DNA of 64,000 nt, taken from contig NZ_CP064031.1 of the NCBI RefSeq assembly GCF_049532895.1, forward strand, positions 434,001 through 498,000. The letters are read 5' to 3'. The translations under genes and the position numbers were made by a program. Below, piece after piece: positions 43,552 through 54,546 of the stretch (its first letter is position 1; every line of letters begins with the position of its first letter). Source of the DNA: Dyella_B acidisoli. Lineage in GTDB: Bacteria; Pseudomonadota; Gammaproteobacteria; Xanthomonadales; Rhodanobacteraceae. The notes beneath the pieces are model-generated. The model saw only the letters and a program-made list of their open reading frames with translations. It was not told the DNA's origin and ran no database searches.

Positions 43552-43627
43552 GGGGCCATAGCTCAGCTGGGAGAGCACCTGCTTTGCAAGCAGGGGGTCG
43601 TCGGTTCGATCCCGACTGGCTCCACCA
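43552..43627 (+). tRNA. tRNA-Ala (TGC)
   Basis: A 76-base cloverleaf: GGGGCCA acceptor, anticodon TGC in CTGCTTTGCAAGCAG, T-arm GGTTCGATCCC, encoded CCA. It follows tRNA-Ile by 27 bases. Confidence 0.99.
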
Positions 43628-43860
43628 GTTTTAACGATAAACGGATGTGTAGCGCACACAAAAGATTTTGAAGCGAACTGGCGTTGAGGCCAGCTTCGTG
43701 TTCTTTGAAAATGTAAACGAGTGACAAGCGTCTTGGTAAAACCTGGATGAGATAAGTCAAGACTTATCTCGCCAAACCGAGATGTGTCGTTGAGGCAAAC
43801 GACGAATGCGTTGTTTGGGTGTATGACAACGAATGGCCGCGAGGCGATTTGGGGTTATAT

Positions 43861-46739
<2,879 letters not shown>

Positions 46740-46858
46740 ATAACCCCAAGACGCTTCGTGGTGTGCAACCAACGAACCATCTCGATATTTCACCAGACGC
46801 TTGTCACTCGTTTACCCCTCTGCGGAGCGGGCGCTTATCCAGCGCTGCTCCCACCCCT

Positions 46859-46974
46859 TCCCTGGCGGCTATAGCGCTGTGGCCCCACCCGATCCCATCC
46901 CGAACTCGGAAGTGAAACGCAGCTGCGCCGATGGTAGTGTGGACTTCCATGCAAGAGTAGGTCACCGCCAGGGG
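46859..46974 (+). rRNA. rrf: 5S ribosomal RNA
   Basis: About 116 bases bounded by the helix I strands CCCTGGCGG (46860) and CCGCCAGGG (ending 46973). The internal CCCGATCCCATCCCGAACTC is the conserved loop B and C region. Confidence 0.97.
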
Positions 46975-46985
46975 CTTTATCCCTT

Positions 46986-47020
46986 AAAACGCCTTCCCCA
47001 TCGGGAAGGCGTTTTGCTTT
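46986..47020 (+). terminator. rRNA operon terminator
   Basis: AAAACGCCTTCCC-CATC-GGGAAGGCGTTTT is a perfect 13-pair stem followed by GCTTT, 12 bases after 5S. Confidence 0.93.
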
Positions 47021-47244
47021 GTGGGCCATGCTGCAGGGTTTGCTCAAGGGCTATGCAGACGCGTCGCCGAACATGCGAACAACAGCGCTGTGGCAACGGT
47101 TACGCCGAAAACTCCACGCGATATCCTCGCCGTACGAACATCTCAACCAAGTCCAGTTCGTCATACAGTTCGCTCTGGTGTAGTGAATCGTTGGCGGGTC
47201 AATACTCACCAGGCGGCGAAGTTTGGAGTGGTGTCCAAATATGC

Positions 47245-47685
47245 TCAACGCGTCCATGCATGATGAATCGCTCCGGCATAGGCAAACCGACTGGCGACGT
47301 CCAACGGCAGAAAGCGAAGATCCTTGGTTTCCAGTGCGGGGCGAAGCATCTCCGACAACTGCAGATCCTCAAGCAATACATCGTTGTTCCAATACATCCG
47401 TAAAGGATCGCCCACCACCACATCGGCTGGCGGAATGCATACGCGCACATCCGGATGTTCCACCAATGCACGCATCAAGCGCGGACTGCGCAGATTGAAG
47501 CCACCGTTGAGCACCGGCGTCACTGTATAGCCAGGACGCCCCATATCCTTGCACCAATCAAACTGTCTGACCCAGTGCACGCCATCCGGTGCTTCGATAT
47601 GCGCCAGATGGATGGGCGCGCCGAGATAGTCGTAGTGAAGGAAATCGTCGTGCCAATTGTCGATGCTGAGCACCCAGCCGTCCAA
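47245..47685 (-). pseudogene. N-terminally truncated DUF5672 (glycosyltransferase-like) gene
   Basis: The 146-residue frame matches the C-terminal two thirds of DUF5672 proteins, a GT-A-like family seen near polysaccharide genes: DFLHYDYLGAPI, LNGGFNLRSPRLMRAL, NNDVLLEDLQLSEML and LDVASRFAYAG. An in-frame TAG stands two codons upstream of the only possible start (TTG 47685), with no ribosome site. The stop of the neighbouring gene ends 12 bases away, so the front of the gene is gone. It lies just beyond the rRNA terminator, a site prone to rearrangement. It is probably a remnant. Confidence 0.6.
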
Positions 47686-47696
47686 AATCTACCGAC

Positions 47697-48713
47697 TCAG
47701 CCACCAAACGACTGCTGCAACCATTCCGGCACCGGTATGCCTTTCTCACGCAGAAACGGCGGATTGAAGAGCTTGGCCTGATACCGGGTACCGGCGTCAG
47801 CCAGGACTGTCACGATGGTGTGGCCTGGCCCAAGCGCTTTTGCCAGCCGGATCACCCCGGCCAGATTGACACCGCTGGAGCCGCCTACGCACCAGCCTTC
47901 GTCATGCAGCAATTCATGCAACAGCGGTATGGACTCCTGATCCGGAATTGACCACGCCATGTCGATCGGTGCGTCCTGGAAATTCGCCGTGATACGGCTG
48001 GAGCCGATCCCCTCGCTGATCGAGCCGCCTTCCGCGACCAGCTCGCCGCGATTGATGTAGTTGGCTAACGCCGAACCTGTGGGATCGGAAAGCGCGATGG
48101 TCACCCTTGCTTTGCGCGACTTCAGCGCGCGCCCGACGCCGGCGAGAGTGCCGCCTGTTCCGGCCGAGCAGACGAAGCCGTCCACTTTGCCTCCTGTTTG
48201 CTCCCAGATCTCCACCCCAGTAGTCACCTCATGCCAGTCGCGATTGGCAGTGTTGTCGAATTGATTGCCGAACCAGGCGCTGTCGGGTGCCTGCTCGTTC
48301 AAGCTCTCGCAGTAGGCGCGGGCGATGTGGACGTAATGCCTGGGATCCTTGAAGGGCGCCGCAGGAACCAGCCGGATTTCAGCCCCGGCCACGCGCAGGG
48401 CATCGATCTTCTCCCGGCTTTGCGTGTCCGGCATGAAAATCACCGTCCGGTAGCCGCGGCTTGCCCCGATCAGGGCCATCCCGATGCCTGTATTCCCCGC
48501 AGTGCCTTCCACGATCGTGCCCCCTGGGCGCAGCAGTCCCTTCTTTTCGGCATCCAGGATCAACCCCAACGCCGTACGGTCTTTGATCGAGCCACCTGGG
48601 TTGAGGAATTCGGCCTTGCCGAGCACTTCGCAGCCGGTCAGTTCCGAAGCGCGGCGAAGGCGCAATAAAGGAGTGTGGCCAACGGCTGAGGACAGGTCGG
48701 GCTTGATAGTCAT
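47697..48713 (-). CDS. cysK: cysteine synthase family PLP enzyme
   Basis: A 338-residue beta-replacing PLP enzyme that most likely makes cysteine from O-acetylserine and sulphide. The PLP lysine is in EFLNPGGSIKDRTA, the substrate loop is EGTAGNTGIGMALI (TSGNTG in classical CysK), and the phosphate-binding SAGTGGTLAGVG follows. The length fits the short bacterial form without a CBS domain pair. A cystathionine beta-synthase-like role is possible. The start is ATG 48713 (MTIKPDL), as the longer frame to 48821 lacks family support. It is divergent from the methionine operon, in keeping with a role in sulphur amino acid metabolism. Confidence 0.87.
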   Translation of the reverse strand: MTIKPDLSSAVGHTPLLRLRRASELTGCEVLGKAEFLNPGGSIKDRTALGLILDAEKKGLLRPGGTIVEGTAGNTGIGMALIGASRGYRTVIFMPDTQSREKIDALRVAGAEIRLVPAAPFKDPRHYVHIARAYCESLNEQAPDSAWFGNQFDNTANRDWHEVTTGVEIWEQTGGKVDGFVCSAGTGGTLAGVGRALKSRKARVTIALSDPTGSALANYINRGELVAEGGSISEGIGSSRITANFQDAPIDMAWSIPDQESIPLLHELLHDEGWCVGGSSGVNLAGVIRLAKALGPGHTIVTVLADAGTRYQAKLFNPPFLREKGIPVPEWLQQSFGG

Positions 48714-48860
48714 GGTTTGCAGCGTTACGCCCAGTAATAGTAGGGGTGAGGATAGCGCGGGCCCGTCGATCTGCCACCCGGGTGCTTTGGACGCAGCTTC
48801 CACTATATGGTTATTTCCCATATGGGCTTAATGCCCGTCTATTTTAGGCTGTTTTTACGT

Positions 48861-48908
48861 TTAGACGTCTATACGTCCATTGACGCTCAAAAATCCCGTC
48901 TGTATAGT
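48861..48908 (+). promoter_or_regulatory. met operon promoter with tandem ACGTC operator-like motifs
   Basis: TTGACG (48880-48885) and TATAGT (48903-48908) are 17 bases apart, an excellent sigma-70 promoter that would start the RNA near 48915, at the riboswitch. Just upstream, AGACGTCTATACGTCCATTG places ACGTC motifs about 9 bases apart, running into the -35. AGACGTCT equals the enterobacterial met box, but MetJ is not expected in this lineage, so another repressor may use it. Confidence 0.7.
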
Positions 48909-48915
48909 CGATTCC

Positions 48916-49035
48916 ACTCATCGAGACCGGCTGAGGGACAGGCCCTTTGAAGCCGGGGCAACCTGCAGGATCAACCCTGCAACGGTGCCAACTCCTGCGG
49001 GGCGCTTACTTAGTGCCAGCCGATAGATGGGATGT
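48916..49035 (+). promoter_or_regulatory. SAM-I (S-box) riboswitch
   Basis: An S-adenosylmethionine aptamer upstream of metX. Conserved blocks occur in order: CTCATCGAGA, CTGAGGGACAGGCCC, TTTGAAGCCGGGGCAACC, a P3 stem TGCAGG-ATCAA-CCCTGCA, and ACGGTGCCAACTCC. The 3' side of P1 (GATAGATGGG) closes it. High SAM should lower expression of the methionine operon. Confidence 0.92.
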
Positions 49036-49080
49036 CGTCAAACCATGCGATGCATGGTGTATTCGGCGACAACTCCTCGT

Positions 49081-49114
49081 AGGTTCTCCGCAGGGCGATG
49101 TAAACGGAGAACTT
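49081..49114 (+). promoter_or_regulatory. Shine-Dalgarno sequestering hairpin (riboswitch expression platform)
   Basis: GTTCTCCG (49083-49090) is the exact complement of CGGAGAAC (49105-49112), which contains the GGAG ribosome site of metX. Two more pairs extend the stem. There is no T-run, so control is probably at translation initiation rather than termination. Confidence 0.75.
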
Positions 49115-49116
49115 AG

Positions 49117-50154
49117 ATGCCCCAGCTCGCCAACTCCTCACTTGAAGATCGTCCCACTGCCGTGGTCGTGCCTTTGCATTCACGTAGCACGCTGACCGGG
49201 CAGCGCAGTTCCCGTCGCCTCGCACTGCAGCCCAAGTACGGCCATGGCATCAGCCACGTCGACGTGCGCTATCAGTGGACCGGTGCGGCGGATGCACCGA
49301 CGATCGTCGTGCAAGGAGGCATTTCTGCGGACCGTCACGTGGCAGGCTCCGACCAGGGTAAGCCAGGTTGGTGGTCAGAGCTGGTAGGGCACGGCCAGGC
49401 GATCGATCTGGCGCATTACCGCGTGCTCAGCATCGATTGGCTGACACCAGCTGATTTCGAAAATAGCCCGCGCGCGATCTCCAGCGAAGATCAGGCCGAT
49501 GCTCTGGCTGCCTTGGTCAATGCGCTTGGCATTGGTCGCGTTGCGGCTTTCATTGGTTCCTCTTATGGCGCGATGACTGCGCTTGCCTTTGCCGCACGTC
49601 ATCCGGATAAGCTGGAGAAGCTGGTTCTGCTCGCCGGTGCACACCGCGCCCATCCCATGGCCACTGCACAGCGCGCGATTCAGCGCCAGATCCTGCGTCT
49701 GGGCCAGGCTTCCGGTCAGATCGATGAAGCGCTTTCTCTTGCGCGCCAACTGGCTATGACCACCTATCGCGGCAGCGAAGAATTCGCGCGTCGTTTTGCC
49801 AGCACGCCGGACTATCGCGAAGGCCGTTTCCACTTCCCTGTCGAAGATTATCTGGAACACGCTGGCCGTAGTTTCGTCCAGCGTTTCGATCTGGATCGCT
49901 TTCTTGCACTGTCCGAGTCGATCGATCTGCACGACATTGCGCCGGAAGCAGTGAGCACACCCGCCACCTTGATCGGCTTTCCTTCTGATCGCCTGGTGCC
50001 GTTGGCCGACTTGTGTGAGCTGCAGCGCCGTCTGCGTGGCTCGACCACGCTGGAAGTGGTCGATTCGCCTTACGGCCACGACGCCTTCCTGAAGGAAACC
50101 AACAAACTGGCGCCGCTGCTGCGCCAGGCCGTCCCCTGTCGTTCTGGAGCTTGA
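49117..50154 (+). CDS. metX: homoserine O-acyltransferase (MetX type, probably succinyl-specific)
   Basis: A 345-residue alpha/beta-hydrolase that activates homoserine with acyl-CoA, the first committed step of methionine synthesis. The oxyanion strand VVQGGISADRHVAG, nucleophile S149 in IGSSYGAMTAL, acid in FPSDRLVPL (about 289) and histidine in YGHDAFLKE (about 322) form the triad. Xanthomonad MetX proteins of this kind are known to use succinyl-CoA, which I infer here because the next gene is of the cystathionine gamma-synthase type. The start ATG 49117 has GGAG eight bases upstream, held in the riboswitch hairpin. It is the first gene of metX-metB-hom. Confidence 0.9.
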   Translation: MPQLANSSLEDRPTAVVVPLHSRSTLTGQRSSRRLALQPKYGHGISHVDVRYQWTGAADAPTIVVQGGISADRHVAGSDQGKPGWWSELVGHGQAIDLAHYRVLSIDWLTPADFENSPRAISSEDQADALAALVNALGIGRVAAFIGSSYGAMTALAFAARHPDKLEKLVLLAGAHRAHPMATAQRAIQRQILRLGQASGQIDEALSLARQLAMTTYRGSEEFARRFASTPDYREGRFHFPVEDYLEHAGRSFVQRFDLDRFLALSESIDLHDIAPEAVSTPATLIGFPSDRLVPLADLCELQRRLRGSTTLEVVDSPYGHDAFLKETNKLAPLLRQAVPCRSGA

Positions 50155-50157
50155 ATC

Positions 50158-51366
50158 ATGTGCGCTGATATCGCGAAGGAAACCGCTGCTAGCACGCGCG
50201 CTGTACGCGCCGGCATCGAATCGGATACGCAACACGGCGCAGTCGTGCCGGCACTGCATCTCTCCACCAACTACAGTTTCACGGGCTTGGGCGGCAAGCG
50301 CGCGTATGACTATTCGCGTAGCGGCAATCCCACGCGCGATCTGCTTGGCAATGCACTTGCCGAACTCGAGCAGGGTGCCGGTGCGGTCGTAACGGCCAGC
50401 GGCATGGCCGCAGTTGCCCTTGCGCTGGAATTGGTTCCTGCAGGCGGCCTCGTGCTTGCCGCACATGATTGCTACGGCGGCACATGGCGCCTGCTTGATG
50501 CCTGGGCGAAGAAAGGTCGCTTCAGCGTTCGCTTCATTGATCTCACCGACAACCACGCACTTGCCGAAGGCCTGGCATCGAAGCCCGCGCTGGTGTGGGT
50601 GGAGACTCCCTCAAATCCGCTGCTGCGCATTACCGATATTCGCCACGTGGCACAGGCAGCGCATGCTGTCGGCGCATTGGTCGTGGTGGACAACACGTTT
50701 CTTTCGCCTGCGTTGCAACAGCCGCTTGTGCTGGGTGCAGACATCGTGGTGCATTCGACTACCAAATACATCAACGGTCATAGCGATGTGGTGGGTGGTG
50801 CGGTTGTTGCGCGAAACACAGCAGTCGCCGAACAGTTGAAGTGGTGGGGCAATTGCAACGGTCTTACTGGCGCGCCGTTCGATAGTTTTCTCACTTTGCG
50901 CGGCCTGCGTACACTCGGCGTTCGTCTGCGCCAACATCAGGAAAACGCCGAGCGCATTGCAACGTATTTGGATAAACACGACGCTGTGCGCAAAGTGTAT
51001 TACCCGGGTCTGGAACATCACGCTGGTCATGCGCTGGCTGCACGGCAGCAACAGGGCTTTGGCGGCATGCTGAGTTTTGAACTGCACGGCGACGTGCCGC
51101 AGATCGAAGCGTTCGTGAATGATCTGCATTACTTCTCACTGGCCGAATCGCTTGGTGGTGTGGAAAGCCTGGTCGCGCACCCGGCCTCGATGACGCATGC
51201 CGCCATGGCGGTGGAAGCGCGCCGTGCAGCCGGCATTGCCGACACATTGCTGCGCCTGTCGATCGGCATCGAGGATGGCGACGATCTGCTGCGCGATCTC
51301 GAGGCCGGCCTGCAACGCGCGTTGGCAGTGACCGAGAACGCTTCGAAACGCCGGGTGATTGTATGA
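50158..51366 (+). CDS. metB: cystathionine gamma-synthase / O-succinylhomoserine (thiol)-lyase
   Basis: A 402-residue PLP enzyme of the Cys/Met metabolism family that joins cysteine to O-succinylhomoserine (or adds sulphide directly). Features include YDYSRSGNPTRDLLGNALAELEQG (recognised from its YSRSGNPTR core), ASGMAAVALAL, VETPSNPLLRITDI, the PLP lysine in HSTTKYINGHSDVVGG, and SLGGVESLVAHPASMTHA near the C-terminus. The start ATG 50158 lies three bases after metX. Its stop overlaps the next ATG (ATGA), so translation is coupled. Confidence 0.93.
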   Translation: MCADIAKETAASTRAVRAGIESDTQHGAVVPALHLSTNYSFTGLGGKRAYDYSRSGNPTRDLLGNALAELEQGAGAVVTASGMAAVALALELVPAGGLVLAAHDCYGGTWRLLDAWAKKGRFSVRFIDLTDNHALAEGLASKPALVWVETPSNPLLRITDIRHVAQAAHAVGALVVVDNTFLSPALQQPLVLGADIVVHSTTKYINGHSDVVGGAVVARNTAVAEQLKWWGNCNGLTGAPFDSFLTLRGLRTLGVRLRQHQENAERIATYLDKHDAVRKVYYPGLEHHAGHALAARQQQGFGGMLSFELHGDVPQIEAFVNDLHYFSLAESLGGVESLVAHPASMTHAAMAVEARRAAGIADTLLRLSIGIEDGDDLLRDLEAGLQRALAVTENASKRRVIV

Positions 51367-52448
51367 GTGCGGTGCTGGCCGAAGCTTCTATTCCCAAAAT
51401 CGCATCCATCGCGCCACAGGAAGTTGCGCTGGTGTTGCTGGGCACCGGCGTAGTGGGCGGCGCGTTTCTGAAGCTGTTGTGCACGCCGGTCGCCAAGCGA
51501 TTGCATCTGGTGGGTGCTGCGAACTCACGCAAACAGCAGACGGAAGCGACTCAGTTGGCTGCGCGTGATCTACGCGAACGCCTGAAACGCGAAGGCTCGG
51601 CACGTGACGATGCCGCCTTGTTGTCTGCACTCGACGCACATCACGCGACGCTGAAAGTCATCGTCGACGCAACTGCATCCAGCGAGCTGGCTTCGCGTCA
51701 TGCAGATTGGCTGGCTCGCGGCTATCACGTAGTGACCGCGAACAAATCGCTGGCCGGCGGACATCTCTCAGGTTGGCGCGCATTGCAGGCTGCACGCGCC
51801 GCAGGTGGCCGGTACGGTGATTCCGCCACGGTGGGTGCGGGTCTGCCGGTGCTTTCTACGCTACGCCGCCTGTGCGATTGCGGCGACGCTCTGCTCACGC
51901 TGGAAGGTGTGTTTTCCGGCTCGCTGTCTTATCTGTTCAATACATACGACGGTAGCCGTCCGTTTTCCCAGTTGCTGTGCGAAGCGCGCAAGCTGGGTTA
52001 TACCGAACCGGACCCGCGCGCCGATCTTTCTGGCGAAGATGTAGCACGCAAGCTGCTCATCCTCGCCCGCAACGCAGGTTTCGCGTTGGGTAACGATGAA
52101 GTCATCGTGGAAAGCCTCGTACCGGAAGGTCTACGTGATATTTCCACGGAAACCTTCCTCGAACGTCTCGAAGAACTGGATGAACCACTGGCGGCCTTGC
52201 ATGAAGCAGCTCGTGCGCGCGGACATGTACTGCGCTTCCTCGCACGACTCAATCAGCGCGGCCGCGCACGCGTGGGTATTACGGAAGTACCGGCGACGCA
52301 TCCCGCCGCGCGGCTGTACGGCACCGACAATCAGTTTGCGCTGACGACTACGCGCTACCACACGCAGCCACTGGTGATTCAAGGGCCGGGTGCCGGCCCC
52401 GAAGTGACTGCCCAGGCTTTGCTGGGCGACATCCTGGCATTAGGCTGA
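51363..52448 (+). CDS. hom: homoserine dehydrogenase
   Basis: A 361-residue NAD(P)H-dependent enzyme that reduces aspartate semialdehyde to homoserine. The nucleotide motif is VLLGTGVVGGAFLKLL (residues about 23-38), the catalytic region includes VVTANKSLAGG and the active-site loop LEGVFSGSLSYLFNTYDGS, and KLGYTEPDPRADLSGEDVARKL (cut here to its core GYTEPDPRADLSG) is the family signature. There is no aspartokinase or ACT domain, so no threonine feedback site is visible. It lies in the riboswitch-controlled operon, thus supplying homoserine for methionine. Confidence 0.94.
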   Translation: MSAVLAEASIPKIASIAPQEVALVLLGTGVVGGAFLKLLCTPVAKRLHLVGAANSRKQQTEATQLAARDLRERLKREGSARDDAALLSALDAHHATLKVIVDATASSELASRHADWLARGYHVVTANKSLAGGHLSGWRALQAARAAGGRYGDSATVGAGLPVLSTLRRLCDCGDALLTLEGVFSGSLSYLFNTYDGSRPFSQLLCEARKLGYTEPDPRADLSGEDVARKLLILARNAGFALGNDEVIVESLVPEGLRDISTETFLERLEELDEPLAALHEAARARGHVLRFLARLNQRGRARVGITEVPATHPAARLYGTDNQFALTTTRYHTQPLVIQGPGAGPEVTAQALLGDILALG

Positions 52449-52459
52449 CGCGCCTCGCG

Positions 52460-54331
52460 TCAGCCGCGGGCGACGCGCTCGGCCGTTTCCTCATCCGGCG
52501 GCACCAGCGGCAGATCCGGGTGAGCGTGGGCTTCGCTCCGAGCAGCTTCCACTGCCGGCGTGCGCCAGCCGGACTTCACGCCCCACAGGTAGAACACGAG
52601 CCCGATTACGCCAACGACGATCAAGTCAGCACCGTACGACAGATAGCCAGCCCCACCGAAGGTTGTGCTGCCCGCCCACGACACGATCGCAACCGTGGGC
52701 AGATAAATGATTAACCACACTGCACCACGAAGATGATGTTTGAAGACGCTTCTAAGAGCGGCGTCGCTGCGAAGGCGCAGAATGGGGATGACAACTCCAA
52801 ACATCACCCATGCATACGCCATTCCGGCAAGCAGCAAAGGAGGAGCAAGCTGCGATATGGGAGAGGAAGACAGATAAAAGGCTCCTGCAAGTACGGCGAG
52901 TAGAACGGTTGGCGCAATGCTTGAGACCAACAGAATCAATCGTTCGGATGGTTTATAGAACTCGTCAGCGAATGTCTGAAAATAGAAATAGACCGGCAAC
53001 GCCACGATCATCAGCAAAATAATTTCGCCAGTCAGCGGCCACTTCGCCCAATACAGAAGTTCTGTCGCCATGACGAAGGCGACTCCCGCTAGCACCGGCA
53101 AACCCGCCACACGCAAGGGACGATGCAGCTCCGTAGCCGTACGGCGCAGCGTCATCACACTCACCGGACCGGTGAGATAGGAAATGATCGTCGCCACCGA
53201 AATCACCGCTGCCAGCGTGCCCCAGCCACGGAAGAAGAGCAGGAACAGGAACGACACCGCCAAGTTGAACCACATCGCCGGGCGCGGAACGCCCCACTTC
53301 GGGTGCACATGGCCGAGGATCTTCGGCAGCGTGCCGTTGCGCTCCATGCCGTAGATCATGCGCGCGGTGGTTGCGGTGTAGGTCATGCCCGTGCCGCTCG
53401 GGCTGATGAAGGCGTCGACATAAAGCAACATCGCCAGCCAATGTAGATTGACGATGATGGCCAGTTCCGCGAACGGCGAGCGGAAGTTGATGCCGTGCCA
53501 GCCCGCCTTGGCGAGCAGATCCTGCGGTACCGAACCGAGATAGGCCACCTGCAGAATCACGTAAATCACGGTCGCCAGCAGAATCGAGCCCACCACTGCA
53601 AACGGGATGCTGCGGCCAGGATTGCGTGCCTCGCCGGCCAGATTCACCGGACTCTGGAAACCATTGAAGCTGAAAACAATGCCGGCAGTCGCCACGGCCG
53701 TGAGCACGGCAGGGAAATCGATCGCATGGCCACCGCCATGGATGCCCACTGAGAAATTCTCGGAATGAAAACCGCTGGCGATCAGCGCCAGGCCGGTCGC
53801 TGCCGGCACTATCAGCTTGAATACGGTGATCGCGGTGTTGGAGTGCGCGAACAGCTTCACGCTCCAGAAATTGAGCAGGAAGTAGATGATCACCAACACC
53901 GCCGCGATGCCGAGGCCGGTACGACTCAACTCGCCCACACCCTCGGTGACGTGATACAGGTCTTGCGCCCAAGGCCAGGGCCACGAGGCCATGTATTGCA
54001 CGGAGGCTTCGGCTTCCACCGGAATTACCGACACGATCGCGATCCAGTTCGCCCATGCGGCGATGAAGCCGACCAGCGAGCCATGCGAGTAGTGCCCGTA
54101 GCGCACCATACCGCCCGATTCGGGAAACATCGCGCCCAGTTCCGCATAGGTCAGCGCAATGGTCATGATGATCGCCGCGCCCAGCACCCATGCCCAGATC
54201 GCGCCGGGGCCTGCCAACCCGGCGGCTTTCCACGCACCGAACAGCCAACCCGAGCCGATGATCGAACCCAGGCCGGTGAGCATGAGGGCAAACGGCCCCA
54301 CGTCGCGGCGGATCGCGTTGGAAGAAGACAT
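52460..54331 (-). CDS. APC-family amino acid permease
   Basis: A 623-residue inner-membrane transporter of the amino acid-polyamine-organocation superfamily with about 12-14 hydrophobic segments. The TM1 motif GLGSIIGSGWLFG, the TM2 region ALTYAELGAMFPESGGMVRY and VFSFNGFQSPVNLAGEARNPGR (core FNGFQSPVNLAGE) in TM6 are diagnostic. The C-terminal 30 residues are charged and cytoplasmic. The substrate is unknown. The start is ATG 54331 (MSSSNAIRRD) with AGGGAG upstream. It lies between hom and metF, but on the opposite strand, so a methionine link is only suggested. Confidence 0.9.
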   Translation of the reverse strand: MSSSNAIRRDVGPFALMLTGLGSIIGSGWLFGAWKAAGLAGPGAIWAWVLGAAIIMTIALTYAELGAMFPESGGMVRYGHYSHGSLVGFIAAWANWIAIVSVIPVEAEASVQYMASWPWPWAQDLYHVTEGVGELSRTGLGIAAVLVIIYFLLNFWSVKLFAHSNTAITVFKLIVPAATGLALIASGFHSENFSVGIHGGGHAIDFPAVLTAVATAGIVFSFNGFQSPVNLAGEARNPGRSIPFAVVGSILLATVIYVILQVAYLGSVPQDLLAKAGWHGINFRSPFAELAIIVNLHWLAMLLYVDAFISPSGTGMTYTATTARMIYGMERNGTLPKILGHVHPKWGVPRPAMWFNLAVSFLFLLFFRGWGTLAAVISVATIISYLTGPVSVMTLRRTATELHRPLRVAGLPVLAGVAFVMATELLYWAKWPLTGEIILLMIVALPVYFYFQTFADEFYKPSERLILLVSSIAPTVLLAVLAGAFYLSSSPISQLAPPLLLAGMAYAWVMFGVVIPILRLRSDAALRSVFKHHLRGAVWLIIYLPTVAIVSWAGSTTFGGAGYLSYGADLIVVGVIGLVFYLWGVKSGWRTPAVEAARSEAHAHPDLPLVPPDEETAERVARG

Positions 54332-54485
54332 CGAGCACTCCCTTAAAACCAGACGAATGCCGCCATGCGGCAGACACAATCCAGCGATGATGACAGACCG
54401 ACGTACGTAGTGTCAGCCCGCGGCGCAGCAGGTGCTCGTGCCGAAAGCTGCCCGCTGACGGGTAGGTGCGAAGGCAATTTCGGCT

Positions 54486-54517
54486 ATATATCTTTTCATC
54501 TCGAATAAGAGATATAT
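54486..54517 (+). promoter_or_regulatory. nested inverted repeats upstream of metF (putative operator)
   Basis: ATATATCT (54486-54493) and AGATATAT (54510-54517) form an outer dyad. ATCTC-GAATAA-GAGAT (54498-54513) forms an inner one. They lie 30 bases before the metF start and include a TATACT-like -10 at the right edge. A methionine regulator site such as that of SahR is possible. No riboswitch is seen here. Confidence 0.55.
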
Positions 54518-54546
54518 ACTGGCCGTCCTGACGCAAGGATCCCGCC

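Larger units (their letters stand above)
48714..49116. other. 403-base divergent control region of the cysteine and methionine genes
   Basis: It contains the metX promoter (48880-48908), tandem ACGTC motifs upstream of and overlapping the -35, the SAM-I riboswitch (48916-49035) and its translational expression platform (49081-49114). The cysK side (48714-48850) shows no clear promoter. Confidence 0.7.

Noticed and set aside
47028..47183. A 51-residue plus-strand frame after the rRNA terminator
   Set aside because: It has no ribosome site and no recognisable family. It may be a decayed fragment, but the evidence is too thin for a gene call.
46801..47403. A 200-residue frame overlapping 5S rRNA
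   Set aside because: It runs through 5S and the terminator and has low-complexity, non-protein-like composition.
48861..48885. A genuine MetJ operator
   Set aside because: The sequence resembles met boxes, but MetJ is known from enterobacteria and vibrios, and no metJ is seen here. It is recorded only as an operator-like motif.
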